A DNA stretch of 45,897 nucleotides from a virus. The stretch lies in the IMG/VR virus record IMGVR_UViG_3300033144_007607, positions 1 through 45,897 of that record, one strand, 5' to 3'. The notes beneath the pieces are model-generated. The model was not told the origin of the DNA. It saw only the letters and a list, made by a program, of their open reading frames with translations, and made no database searches. Both the position numbers and the translations under genes were made by a program. Within the stretch, counting starts at the first letter, position 1; each line of letters starts with the position of its first letter. Shown here piece by piece: positions 14,772 to 23,365 of the stretch.

Positions 14772-17432
14772 ATGCCAAAAATTTTAAACTATGATACATT
14801 TTGTGAAGACTTAGAGGAAATAACCTCTCTAAAAACAATGAGCAAGAAAAAGTTTCATCCAAAAGGATTATTCTCTGAACAAATATTCGGTCCTATCAGA
14901 AATTATACCTGTCAATGTGGAACCTATTATGGAGTATCAAAATCAGGAGGAACATGTAAAGAATGTGGGGTTGATATTATAAATAGCGACTCCAGAAGAA
15001 AGCGTTTTGCTAAAATAACATTACCAATTCCTGTAGTCAATCCTTTGTTATTTGACCTTCTAGTTGAACTTGGAGGAAGTGGATTAAAAAAAGCTATGTA
15101 TGATTTAATGGAAAAGGATAAAAGTATTCTTTATAAAGATGGTGACGATCATATTGTAGTTTTAAATTCAGAACACGTACCAGAAGGATGTAGAACATGG
15201 GAAAAAACAGAAGCAATTTATGAACTTATCAAAAATATTGCAGATGAAGCTGAAGATATTCCAGAGTGGAAAATAGTAAAAGATAACATTGATAGTCTTT
15301 TAATAACCAAAGTTATAGTTCTACCCCCTGATCTTAGACCAACTTCAAAAAGGTCCGGAGAAGCAAAACAGTTAATGGATAAAATTAATAGATATTACAT
15401 TCAAATATTAACTAAAAAGGAAGCAATGCGAGAAACTATTATAGATATAAATAGAGATAAAACTCTATACTATACTTACTTTAGACAATTGCAGAAAGAT
15501 GTTAATGAGCTTTATCATCGAGTTTTAGAAAAGATGGCCAAAAAAGAAGGGTTGATTAGAGGAAATATATTAGGAAAAAGAATTGACTTTTCAGGAAGAG
15601 CCGTTATTACACCTGATCCAACTTTAAATCTTGATGAATGTCGTCTTCCATATTTGATGCTTTTAGAACTATACAAACTCCCAATAGCAAAAAGAATTAT
15701 TGAATTGGGTAAATTTAAACTGTTAAATAAAGCAATAAATTTTGTAGATAAATGCATTGATATAAATGACCCTTCTTTATTTCAAGTATGTAAAAGTATT
15801 ATTGAAAATGAAATATGCATTTTAAACAGACAACCATCTCTGCATAGACTAGGAATGTTAGGTTTCAAAATTAAATTAACTCTAGATAAAGTAATAAAAA
15901 TTCATCCATTATCATGTCCTCCATTTAATGCAGATTTTGATGGAGATCAAATGGCAGTTTATATTCCTATAACCAATGAAGCCAAAGACGAAATAATTGA
16001 GAAAATTTTAATAACAAAAAACTTAAGCAGTCCAGCGAACGAATCATTAACTACTACTCCAAGCCAAGATATTATCTTGGGAATATATTTTCTAACAGCA
16101 GAAAAATTTGAAGGAATAGATAGTCAAAAAATATTCAACGAATGCTTACCAGATGATTTTCCAGAAGTAACGGGAGTAGTTGATAACCAAAAACTTTTAG
16201 AAATTTTAAATAAGATAAAAAATACATACTCAAGCGAAATTACGAAGAATGTTTTAGATAATATAAAAAGAATAGGGTTTAAATACTCAACATTATACGG
16301 TTGTACTCTTTCACTAGATGATTGTAATATGGAAGGATCTACAGAATTAAAAGAAAAGATATATTCTACTGATAACATAAGAGAACAATTAATAAGGTAT
16401 TCAGACCCCGAAATTAACAATGCTATGAAAGAGCAATTCAATTATTCGTATATGATTGAATCGGGAGCAAGAGGTAGTTGGGATCAAGTAAAACAACTTG
16501 TATTAACAAGAGGATTTATTTCAAACTTTGATGGGGAGATTTTACCATTACCAATCAAACACAGCTTAATTGAAGGGTTAGACCAAGAAGAGTTTTTCTA
16601 TTCAACTTACGGTTGTAGGAAAGGTCTTTTAGATGTTGCTCTAAACACAGGAACATCTGGTTATCTTTCAAGAAAATTAATATTCACTTGTGCAAACTTA
16701 CAAATTGATACTGAGTTAGTAGATTGTGGAACAACAGATTCCCTAGATGTTGAAGTTGATAGCAAAATAAAAGCAAGGATGTTAATTAATAGATATCACT
16801 TTGTAGATGGTTCTCTACAAAAAATAACTGAAGATAATTGCCTTGAATTATTGAATAAAAACATTTCTCTAAGAAGTCCAATATTATGTACATCTCCACA
16901 AATCTGTCATACTTGTTATGGTGATCTTCATAAAAGTATTAATAGCAGGTTTATTGGAATTTTGGCAGCTCAAACTCTTGGAGAAAGAGGAACCCAATTA
17001 GTTTTAAGAACATTTCATACATCTGGATCTGCTATGATTCAAGGAGCTGAAGATAACACCTCAATGAAACAGAAAGATATTATCGGTGATCTTGCAGCAG
17101 TAGCAGGTTTATTACATAAATTTAAGAATAAAACATATACAGATATAGTTAAAGAATTATTTGATGTGTATGCTAAGAATATTTATCATGTCCATTTCGA
17201 GTGTGTAGTAGCTCAATTAATGTGGGATGGATACAATAAATGGAGATTACTTTCGGACAGAAATACAATAACCCCAACATTTCATAGCATTCAATCAGTT
17301 CCAAATAAGGAGAGCTGGATTCTTGCTATGGCATTTTCAAACCCAAGACGCTCTATTCTTCAAGGAATATTATACGAAGGGCGGTATTCTGGTGTTATGG
17401 ACAAAATACTAAAAGGAGAGCAAATATCATGA
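14772..17432 (+). CDS. RNA polymerase beta-prime-like subunit, compact and unsplit (886 aa)
   Basis: Catalytic subunit of a bacterial-type multisubunit RNA polymerase. The N-terminal zinc site is intact (C47, C49, C62, C65). ILGKRIDFSGRAVI precedes the active site NADFDGDQMA at 386-395, whose Asp residues (388, 390, 392) bind the catalytic Mg. The bridge-helix/trigger-loop region (GARGSWDQVKQL, STYGCRKGLLDVALNTGTSGYLSRKL), the second zinc region (CTSPQICHTC) and QTLGERGTQLVLRTFH follow in the normal order. E. coli beta-prime is about 1,400 aa, so many lineage insertions are absent. Unlike phiKZ-type phages the chain is not split. The beta gene is 0.6 kb downstream. Alpha and sigma genes are not in the window. 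Confidence 0.96.
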   Translation: MPKILNYDTFCEDLEEITSLKTMSKKKFHPKGLFSEQIFGPIRNYTCQCGTYYGVSKSGGTCKECGVDIINSDSRRKRFAKITLPIPVVNPLLFDLLVELGGSGLKKAMYDLMEKDKSILYKDGDDHIVVLNSEHVPEGCRTWEKTEAIYELIKNIADEAEDIPEWKIVKDNIDSLLITKVIVLPPDLRPTSKRSGEAKQLMDKINRYYIQILTKKEAMRETIIDINRDKTLYYTYFRQLQKDVNELYHRVLEKMAKKEGLIRGNILGKRIDFSGRAVITPDPTLNLDECRLPYLMLLELYKLPIAKRIIELGKFKLLNKAINFVDKCIDINDPSLFQVCKSIIENEICILNRQPSLHRLGMLGFKIKLTLDKVIKIHPLSCPPFNADFDGDQMAVYIPITNEAKDEIIEKILITKNLSSPANESLTTTPSQDIILGIYFLTAEKFEGIDSQKIFNECLPDDFPEVTGVVDNQKLLEILNKIKNTYSSEITKNVLDNIKRIGFKYSTLYGCTLSLDDCNMEGSTELKEKIYSTDNIREQLIRYSDPEINNAMKEQFNYSYMIESGARGSWDQVKQLVLTRGFISNFDGEILPLPIKHSLIEGLDQEEFFYSTYGCRKGLLDVALNTGTSGYLSRKLIFTCANLQIDTELVDCGTTDSLDVEVDSKIKARMLINRYHFVDGSLQKITEDNCLELLNKNISLRSPILCTSPQICHTCYGDLHKSINSRFIGILAAQTLGERGTQLVLRTFHTSGSAMIQGAEDNTSMKQKDIIGDLAAVAGLLHKFKNKTYTDIVKELFDVYAKNIYHVHFECVVAQLMWDGYNKWRLLSDRNTITPTFHSIQSVPNKESWILAMAFSNPRRSILQGILYEGRYSGVMDKILKGEQIS

Positions 17433-17647
17433 GCGAAGATATAGATAAGGAAATTTTTGATATTATATTTAATGAGAAACATAGTAATGAATGGGATCTC
17501 ACAGAACCAACATATGATCTTTCAAATATAGGAGGATTGGATATAACAATCTATCCGAAAGATGCCAAAACTATAGAAGAAGTTGAATCATTTGAAGTCA
17601 AAGAGGATGTCCACGGTTCGATATTTTGGTCATGTAAGAGGTCATAG
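17429..17647 (+). CDS. small acidic protein, tandem paralog A (72 aa)
   Basis: Overlaps the beta-prime stop by 4 bp (ATGA). The C-terminal half (LDITIYPKDAKTIEEVESFEVKED) matches the next gene product (FDIEPEDAESINEVKSFKI), sharing I-x-P-x-D-A-x-x-I-x-E-V-x-S-F, so the two are a tandem pair. Not recognised otherwise. The pair sits between the two large RNAP subunits, which makes a polymerase-related role conceivable but unproven. Confidence 0.65.
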   Translation: MSEDIDKEIFDIIFNEKHSNEWDLTEPTYDLSNIGGLDITIYPKDAKTIEEVESFEVKEDVHGSIFWSCKRS

Positions 17648-17648
17648 T

Positions 17649-17858
17649 ATGAGCGATCTCATAGGAGAATTACTAGATATATACTATAGCACTGCTGACG
17701 GTTGGAGTAAACAAGATGTCTTTAGTAAAGAAAAACATCTATATCCTGTTGTATTCGATATAGAACCAGAAGATGCAGAATCTATAAATGAAGTTAAATC
17801 ATTTAAAATTACATATGAAATTTCCAAAGCTAAAGAACTTCTTTTTGAGAGGAAATAG
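17649..17858 (+). CDS. small acidic protein, tandem paralog B (69 aa)
   Basis: Paralog of the preceding product (shared P-x-D-A-x-x-I-x-E-V-x-S-F near residues 38-52). I chose ATG 17649, which follows directly on the preceding TAG and has AGAGG upstream; a frame extending back to ATG 17583 would only add shadow sequence inside the previous gene. Function unknown. Confidence 0.65.
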   Translation: MSDLIGELLDIYYSTADGWSKQDVFSKEKHLYPVVFDIEPEDAESINEVKSFKITYEISKAKELLFERK

Positions 17859-17859
17859 T

Positions 17860-18051
17860 ATGAGAGACCTAAAAAGAATTGATAGACTTTTGGGATTAAT
17901 CGGAAATGTCTGGAAACAAAATCCAGACCTCCGATTATTACAACTATTAGAAAATGCTATTCCGGATCAAAAGTGGTATTATGTTGAAGATGATGAGTTA
18001 GAAGATTATATAAAAAGCTATGCTAAATGGGCTATGGAGGAAGAAGATTGA
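17860..18051 (+). CDS. small helical protein (63 aa)
   Basis: Begins MRDLKRIDRLLGLIGNVWKQ, then NPDLRLLQLLENA and an acidic end (VEDDELEDYI). This layout recalls a widespread class of roughly 60-90 aa bacterial proteins with the core PDLxLxQLL (the YihD/DUF1040 type among them); the match is from memory and weak. GAGAGGA precedes ATG 17860. The stop overlaps the proposed TTG start of the beta subunit. Confidence 0.65.
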   Translation: MRDLKRIDRLLGLIGNVWKQNPDLRLLQLLENAIPDQKWYYVEDDELEDYIKSYAKWAMEEED

Positions 18052-21047
18052 AAATTATAAACCCAAACTTTAAACTACAAGAGGAGAATATCTTCTCAAT
18101 AAGGCAGAAAGATTATGAACAGATTTTACCATTAGTAGAAAAAATAGTTAAACCCGTTGAAGAAATCGGGTTCAGTATAAATGAAATAAGTTTAAAAGAC
18201 TCTAGATTTTCATCAGGAGAACTGTTGAAAACAATAAAACAAACCCTAGTAATTAAATTACAAAAGGGTTCGTCAAACATTGACTTGAGTCTTTTTATTC
18301 CAAAGTTAATAGATGATAACTATATCATTATAAATGGAAGAAGGAAAGTTCCTTTATTTCAATTATTCGATATTCCAATTGTTACCAGAGGGGAAAATAT
18401 TAAATTAAGAACCAATGTTGCAACTCTAATGATTTTTAAAGATAAGCAACCACCATATGTTCAATTAAGTTTCTTAGGAAAAAAAGTCTCCCTCGCTTTA
18501 TTTCTTCTAGCGTATTATGGAATGGAGGAAATCATCAAAAGATTTGAATTAGAAGATCTTGAGATACAAGAAGGTAGTGATGTATTATATGAGAATCTTA
18601 TTGAAGACTTGAAAGTTGCTTGCGATGAATCTATCGGATATACGCAAGACGATTTTATATTAGAACTTGGAAGAATATATTCTAAATTCAATGCTAGATC
18701 AAAAGGAGAGGATATTATATATGCCCTTGATCTAATTCCAAAAGTTGACATTATAACAGCAAAATTTCTAACACAACCATCAATATTAGAAGAATTAGTA
18801 GCAACAATTCAAAATGACTTTATTGATGATACAATGTTTACAAATAAAAGAGTTAGATGTTGGGAATATATGGTAGTATCAAAAATATCTAAAACGATTT
18901 TTGATTTATGTTTTTCAAATAGAACAGCACGACAACCCAAGTTCAATATAAGTTCAACACAAATTTTGTCAGAGTGTAATATATCCGATATAGTCCAGTT
19001 CGACTTTTCAATAAATCCAATTGAAGAGTTAACCAAATTAACAAGAATTAGTTTATTAGGTCCAGGAGGTTTCAAGAGAGAAAATATTCCGAAGCACTTA
19101 AGGGATATATATCCTTCAATGTTTGGAAGAGTATGCCCAGTTGATACTCCAGATAGAGATAACTGTGGGGTATTACAAAATCTTTTACCAAATGTTAAGA
19201 TAGATGAGGACTTAAGATTTAAAAGTGAATCTCTTGATAAATCACCAGTTTCAATTCCAGTTTCAATGACACCGTTCCTACAAAATGATGATCAAACAAG
19301 ACTTCAAATGGCATCATCACAAATGAGACAAGCTATAATGTTAAGCGAATTTGATACTCCTCTAATTAGCTCTGGATGTGAAAATCTTTATACAGATCAA
19401 ACTCAATTTATTAAAAGAGCACAAAAAGATGGAGAAGTTATATACATTGATAAACACTATATCATTGTAGCTTATAATGATAACGAAATTGAAATCTTTG
19501 ATGTTAATTACAGAAAAATATATGTTGAACATTTAGATTTTATGAAAATATATGTTAATGTTGGAGATAAATTCAAAACTGGAGATATCTTAGCTGAAAG
19601 TAATTTCTGCAAAGATGGAAATATAAATATTGGACGAAACTTGTTAACTGGCGTTATGATTCATTATGGAAATAACTATGAAGATGGAATTGTTATTTCT
19701 GATCGTTTGCAAAAAGAAAAAATATTTACTTCAGTTCACTATAAAGATTTATCATTTAATTTGACTCCCGATAAAGTTTTATTATCATTAGAGAAAGATA
19801 CATACAGACCCCTTCCAAATGAATACGATACAATTCAAACTGGCAACCCGTATGCTATCATTAAGAAATTAAATTCAGATGATTTCTATTCAGTTTTTTC
19901 AGATAGTTTAACATTAGAAGCAAAGAAAAAGTTTTTAATATCAGAAGTAAATGTCTTTGCTAATAATTGGAACACAGAGGTACCAGAATTTCAAGACTGG
20001 ATTGAAAAAAGAATCGCCAAACAGCAGGAGAAAGAAAATAATCTCCAAAAAGTTATTAAAGATCATTTACCAAAAGAGCAAGCAGCAACATTCATTAGAG
20101 AAAATAGTTTAGATAAATTTTCATATGTTGGAAAATATAAAGAGAAAAGAGAACGACTTAACGGAGTTGATATTCACATAGTTGGAATCCATTTTAGACC
20201 AATTCAAGTTGGAGATAAAATTGCAAATCGTCATGGGAATAAAGGAGTAATTTCTCAAATTATTGCTCATGAAGAAATGCCCAAACTTGATGACGGAAGA
20301 CATCTAGACATCTGTATAAATCCCCTTGGAATAATATCTAGAATGAATGTTGGACAAATTTATGAGCTTCATTTAGCAATGTCTCTTACAGACTTAAAAA
20401 ATAATATGGAGCAAATGCTAATAGATAAAGCTGACCAAAATATCATAAAAGATTACCTTAAAATGTATATAGAAACCATAGACGTAACAAACGACAAATG
20501 GTTTTATAATCAGTTTATACAACAAATACCAGAAACAATTGATAAAAACTTTATAGATAAAATAACTTTAATACAACCTCCATTTGAATCTTCTAGATTT
20601 GAAGAAATTAAAAAAGCTCTTGAATATACTGGAACATCATATAAGTACAATATATATGATCCAGTTTCAAAAGTCTATATAATAAACAAAATCGCTGCTG
20701 GGTACATATACTTTTTCAGAATGGTTCATATGGCTGAAGAAAAATTGGCTGCAAGAGGGATAGGAGCATATGCCAGAAGAACTCTACAACCTCTTGGAGG
20801 AAGAAAAAATAAAGGTGGACAAAGATGTGGAGAAATGGAAACAGCATGCTTGATAGGGCATGATGCTCCAAAAAATTTATTCGAGTTTTTCACCACAAAG
20901 TCTGATTGTATAGATTTAAAGAATAACTATATAAGAAACTTTATTGAAAGTGATTTTGTAGAAGACAAACAGAAACTAGATACAGTCCCGGAATCAGTTA
21001 AACTTTTAAATTCATATTTAACGATTATAGGAGTGGATATAAAATGA
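18048..21047 (+). CDS. RNA polymerase beta-like subunit, compact and unsplit (999 aa from TTG)
   Basis: Partner of the beta-prime-like subunit. Conserved blocks in order: LLGPGGFKRENIPKHLRDI with GRVCPVDTPDRDNCG (fork loop 2 region), a GDKIANRHGNKGV block at 722-734, a CINPLGIISRMNVGQI block, and QPLGGRKNKGGQR at about 914 with GEMETACL near the C-terminus. E. coli beta is about 1,340 aa. GGAGG at 18036-18040 lies 7 nt before TTG 18048, which overlaps the previous stop; ATG 18027 in the same frame has no ribosome binding site, so TTG is preferred. With its own core polymerase the phage can transcribe at least some genes independently of host beta/beta-prime. Confidence 0.95.
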   Translation: MKIINPNFKLQEENIFSIRQKDYEQILPLVEKIVKPVEEIGFSINEISLKDSRFSSGELLKTIKQTLVIKLQKGSSNIDLSLFIPKLIDDNYIIINGRRKVPLFQLFDIPIVTRGENIKLRTNVATLMIFKDKQPPYVQLSFLGKKVSLALFLLAYYGMEEIIKRFELEDLEIQEGSDVLYENLIEDLKVACDESIGYTQDDFILELGRIYSKFNARSKGEDIIYALDLIPKVDIITAKFLTQPSILEELVATIQNDFIDDTMFTNKRVRCWEYMVVSKISKTIFDLCFSNRTARQPKFNISSTQILSECNISDIVQFDFSINPIEELTKLTRISLLGPGGFKRENIPKHLRDIYPSMFGRVCPVDTPDRDNCGVLQNLLPNVKIDEDLRFKSESLDKSPVSIPVSMTPFLQNDDQTRLQMASSQMRQAIMLSEFDTPLISSGCENLYTDQTQFIKRAQKDGEVIYIDKHYIIVAYNDNEIEIFDVNYRKIYVEHLDFMKIYVNVGDKFKTGDILAESNFCKDGNINIGRNLLTGVMIHYGNNYEDGIVISDRLQKEKIFTSVHYKDLSFNLTPDKVLLSLEKDTYRPLPNEYDTIQTGNPYAIIKKLNSDDFYSVFSDSLTLEAKKKFLISEVNVFANNWNTEVPEFQDWIEKRIAKQQEKENNLQKVIKDHLPKEQAATFIRENSLDKFSYVGKYKEKRERLNGVDIHIVGIHFRPIQVGDKIANRHGNKGVISQIIAHEEMPKLDDGRHLDICINPLGIISRMNVGQIYELHLAMSLTDLKNNMEQMLIDKADQNIIKDYLKMYIETIDVTNDKWFYNQFIQQIPETIDKNFIDKITLIQPPFESSRFEEIKKALEYTGTSYKYNIYDPVSKVYIINKIAAGYIYFFRMVHMAEEKLAARGIGAYARRTLQPLGGRKNKGGQRCGEMETACLIGHDAPKNLFEFFTTKSDCIDLKNNYIRNFIESDFVEDKQKLDTVPESVKLLNSYLTIIGVDIK

Positions 21048-21259
21048 CATTATTAGATTATTATAATACTCGTTATACTACATCGTCTAGTACATATTCT
21101 TCTCCACCATTTCCAGATAGTTATACATCAAAACAGAAATTCAAAGTTATGCTAGATGAAATGTTTATAATGGATAAAAAAATTGAAAAGGATATTGAAG
21201 ACATACAAGAAGACAAAAAGGAAGAAGTTTTCTTTAATCCTGAAAATCTAGACATTTAG
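21044..21259 (+). CDS. unrecognised small protein (71 aa)
   Basis: Starts inside the beta stop (ATGA overlap). The N-terminal 25 residues are Tyr/Ser/Thr/Pro-rich (a probable flexible region), followed by an acidic Lys/Glu/Asp helix. No family or motif is recognised. Position only suggests co-expression with RNAP beta and FolE2. Confidence 0.6.
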   Translation: MTLLDYYNTRYTTSSSTYSSPPFPDSYTSKQKFKVMLDEMFIMDKKIEKDIEDIQEDKKEEVFFNPENLDI

Positions 21260-21268
21260 GAGAAACAT

Positions 21269-22141
21269 ATGGAAAAACTGCCCGATATTCAAGAAACAAA
21301 GCCTAACATTCCAATACCTATTATGCAAGTCGGAGTCGAGAATGTAGAAGTTCCTTTTACACTAGAATCTAAATATGGGGGATTCAATCAAATGGTTGCT
21401 AATGTCTCCATACGAACTAGTTTAGACTCACAAACAAAAGGAATTTCTATGTCAAGACTTCTATTAACTCTTAAACCTTATCTAGACTTACCATTAAAAA
21501 GTAAGTTAATAGAAGAAATATTAAAAGAGATAATAAAAAATATTGGATGTAATACTGCATTTATGAAATTTGAGTTCCGTCTTCCTATCAAAAGAAAATC
21601 TATTGTTTCAGATAATGAATTTCCAATTTATTACAAATGTAGATTTGAAGGACAATTACATAGGGTACCAACTACCGACCTGACAAAAGAAGAGAAAGTA
21701 TTAAAAGATTACTTCACATTCTATGAAGGAGTTATAATTCAATATGCATCTTACTGCCCATGTTCTGCTGAATTATGTGAAGCTGCTGGAGTAGGTTTTC
21801 CACACAACCAAAGATCATTTGCCAACATTTTAGTCCAAGGAGATGGTTCATATTATCTTTGGTTAGAAGACATTATTGAACAAGTAGAAAATCGTTTAAC
21901 AACTCTTCCATACCCTATAATAAAAAGAATTGATGAACAAGCAATTGGAAAACTTGGAGCAAAACACCCAATGTTTGTTGAAGATGCAATCAGAGAAATT
22001 TCTTATACTTTGAACTCAATACCTGGTGTAGTTGATTGGATTGTAAAGTGTATTCATGAAGAATCAATTCATACATCCGAAGCTATTGCAATTAATTATA
22101 GAGGCATCCAAGGAGGATTCGATGGAAGGAGATTTATATGA
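21269..22141 (+). CDS. folE2: GTP cyclohydrolase FolE2 (type IB)
   Basis: Catalyses opening of GTP to dihydroneopterin triphosphate, the first step of folate and of 7-deazaguanine (queuosine-type) synthesis. The active-site block is clear: YCPCSAELCE with Cys163 and Cys165, then GFPHNQRS. An early VPxTLESKYGGFNQMVANV strand and a GISMSRL segment are also typical. The length, 290 aa, is normal for FolE2. FolE2 works with various metals, unlike zinc-dependent FolE. In phages such genes usually feed 7-deazaguanine DNA modification, but QueD, QueE, QueC and a transglycosylase are not in this window, so the pathway end is open. AGGAG precedes the ATG; the end overlaps the next gene by 4 bp. Confidence 0.9.
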   Translation: MEKLPDIQETKPNIPIPIMQVGVENVEVPFTLESKYGGFNQMVANVSIRTSLDSQTKGISMSRLLLTLKPYLDLPLKSKLIEEILKEIIKNIGCNTAFMKFEFRLPIKRKSIVSDNEFPIYYKCRFEGQLHRVPTTDLTKEEKVLKDYFTFYEGVIIQYASYCPCSAELCEAAGVGFPHNQRSFANILVQGDGSYYLWLEDIIEQVENRLTTLPYPIIKRIDEQAIGKLGAKHPMFVEDAIREISYTLNSIPGVVDWIVKCIHEESIHTSEAIAINYRGIQGGFDGRRFI

Positions 22142-22494
22142 ATCAAATAGATATAATAGAACTATATAAAAAAGAGAGAGAATATGAAAGAAGCACATTT
22201 GGAGATTATGAAGATATAAAATCTTTATCATTTCCGAGTTTTGTTATTTTAATAAGACAATACCTAGAAAAAGTTGAAAAAGCATATGCCGGTAAATGGT
22301 CAAGAGAGTTACCAGATTGGCTAATAAATTGTGCTGAATTTGAACAAAGCGGAACAGCACCCGTTGAAGCATACGAGCAGATGATAAAATTGATGACTCT
22401 TGCTGGAGCTGCACTTGAAACTTTTTCTAAAATAGACACAGACAAATGGCGGGAGGATCCAGAAATAGACCGCATGAAATGGATCGAGAAATAA
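22138..22494 (+). CDS. conserved-looking helical phage protein (118 aa)
   Basis: All-helical pattern: YKKEREYERSTFGDY, SFPSFVILIRQYLEKVEKAYAGKW, ELPDWLINCAEFEQ, then APVEAYEQMIKLMTLAGAALETF. The spacing of Glu, Lys and Trp residues and the position after FolE2 would fit a MazG-like nucleotide pyrophosphohydrolase relative, but the exact E-x-x-E metal motif is not evident, so I leave the function open. It is translationally coupled to folE2 (ATGA). Confidence 0.68.
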   Translation: MNQIDIIELYKKEREYERSTFGDYEDIKSLSFPSFVILIRQYLEKVEKAYAGKWSRELPDWLINCAEFEQSGTAPVEAYEQMIKLMTLAGAALETFSKIDTDKWREDPEIDRMKWIEK

Positions 22495-22516
22495 AACAAA
22501 ACTACAGGAGATTAAC

Positions 22517-23275
22517 ATGAACGAAAATTTATTCGATATGGTACAAGAACAAGGAGTAAATGAGCCGCCTCAAGTATTTTCAGAAAAAGATCTTTCTTTG
22601 CCTGAAGCCGATAGTACCGTAGAGGAAACAGAAGAAGTGGTAGACACAACTCCAGCGGTTCCAACTATTGGGGTATCTGCATTATCTGATTGGTTTGGAA
22701 CAAACTGTGAAACCTTTGATAACATTAATGAAGTTAATGTTTCAATTCGTGGAGTTGATCCGACTAATACTCTCATTATGGCTGTTAAAGAAGAATCAGA
22801 CGAATTAGATGGAGAAGGGAACGAAAAGAGAATTCTAAGAGTCTTTGACAATGCAGACATGCTTCCAATTCTAAACCTTCCAGGATCTGGAATGGACATC
22901 TACAATAAAGGATTCCAAGTTACATATGATTATGACGAGGATACCTTTATCAAATGTTATGGAATAAAATTTGGACTGATTGTTGTATTCTGCAACAAAA
23001 TCAATGATCAAGCCATCCCTCACCATATCGCTCGACTAAAGAAAAAAGATTCTGAAGTTGAAGTGGTTAGCAATGAAGTAGAACCAATAGTACAAAAACT
23101 TACTGAGGATATAGATGTAGAGAATCTACACATTCTGTATCCCCAAAGTTCAAAAGCTGAAGGTCTAACAACAATTCAATCGGCAGTTGATTGGTTATTG
23201 GAAAGGCAATCAGGTGTTACAGACATAAATCACTTACTTCAAATCGACAACGTTATTATCACTATCTTAACATAA
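22517..23275 (+). CDS. unrecognised acidic protein (252 aa)
   Basis: Acidic, probably disordered N-terminal 50 residues (PEADSTVEETEEVVD), then a folded region with hydrophobic strands (NTLIMAVKEES, IKFGLIVVFCN) and a C-terminal segment ending INHLLQIDNVIITILT. No catalytic motif seen. An AGGAG precedes the ATG. It is followed by the structured element at 23281, so the next gene is under a separate translational control. Confidence 0.68.
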   Translation: MNENLFDMVQEQGVNEPPQVFSEKDLSLPEADSTVEETEEVVDTTPAVPTIGVSALSDWFGTNCETFDNINEVNVSIRGVDPTNTLIMAVKEESDELDGEGNEKRILRVFDNADMLPILNLPGSGMDIYNKGFQVTYDYDEDTFIKCYGIKFGLIVVFCNKINDQAIPHHIARLKKKDSEVEVVSNEVEPIVQKLTEDIDVENLHILYPQSSKAEGLTTIQSAVDWLLERQSGVTDINHLLQIDNVIITILT

Positions 23276-23358
23276 GGAGTTTGAGCGGGGGCGTTTTAAC
23301 TGGATATATTGCTTCGGGGTGCGGCTGCCCATAAGCGAGTGCCATAGCCCCCGCTCAA
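23274..23358 (+). promoter_or_regulatory. Shine-Dalgarno separated from start codon by a GC-rich structured RNA
   Basis: AAGGAG at 23274-23279 is followed by TTGAGCGGGGGC (23281-23292), which pairs perfectly over 12 bp with GCCCCCGCTCAA (23347-23358). Inside, TTGCTT (23309-23314) pairs with AAGCGA (23333-23338, one G-T pair), and GGG/CCC within its loop can pair further. Removing the folded element leaves 8 nt between AAGGAG and ATG 23366, an ideal distance, so the fold would bring the two together, as described for hairpins in T4 genes 25 and 38. There is no T-run after it, so it is not a terminator, and it lacks tRNA features. The complex interior could also bind a ligand or protein; that is speculation. 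Confidence 0.75.
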
Positions 23359-23365
23359 TTCAACT

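Noticed and set aside
18027-18047. ATG 18027 as start of the beta subunit
   Set aside because: No ribosome binding site precedes it, while GGAGG at 18036 serves TTG 18048; the extra residues (MGYGGRR) are encoded by the Shine-Dalgarno region. Not fully excluded.
23281-23358. tRNA gene in the GC-rich segment
   Set aside because: The closing stem is 12 bp, there is no T-loop consensus and no anticodon arm in the right place.
23274-23365. Ribosomal bypass element like T4 gene 60
   Set aside because: The upstream gene ends with a normal TAA and the downstream gene has its own ATG at ideal distance once the stem is folded; no matching take-off and landing codons were evident.
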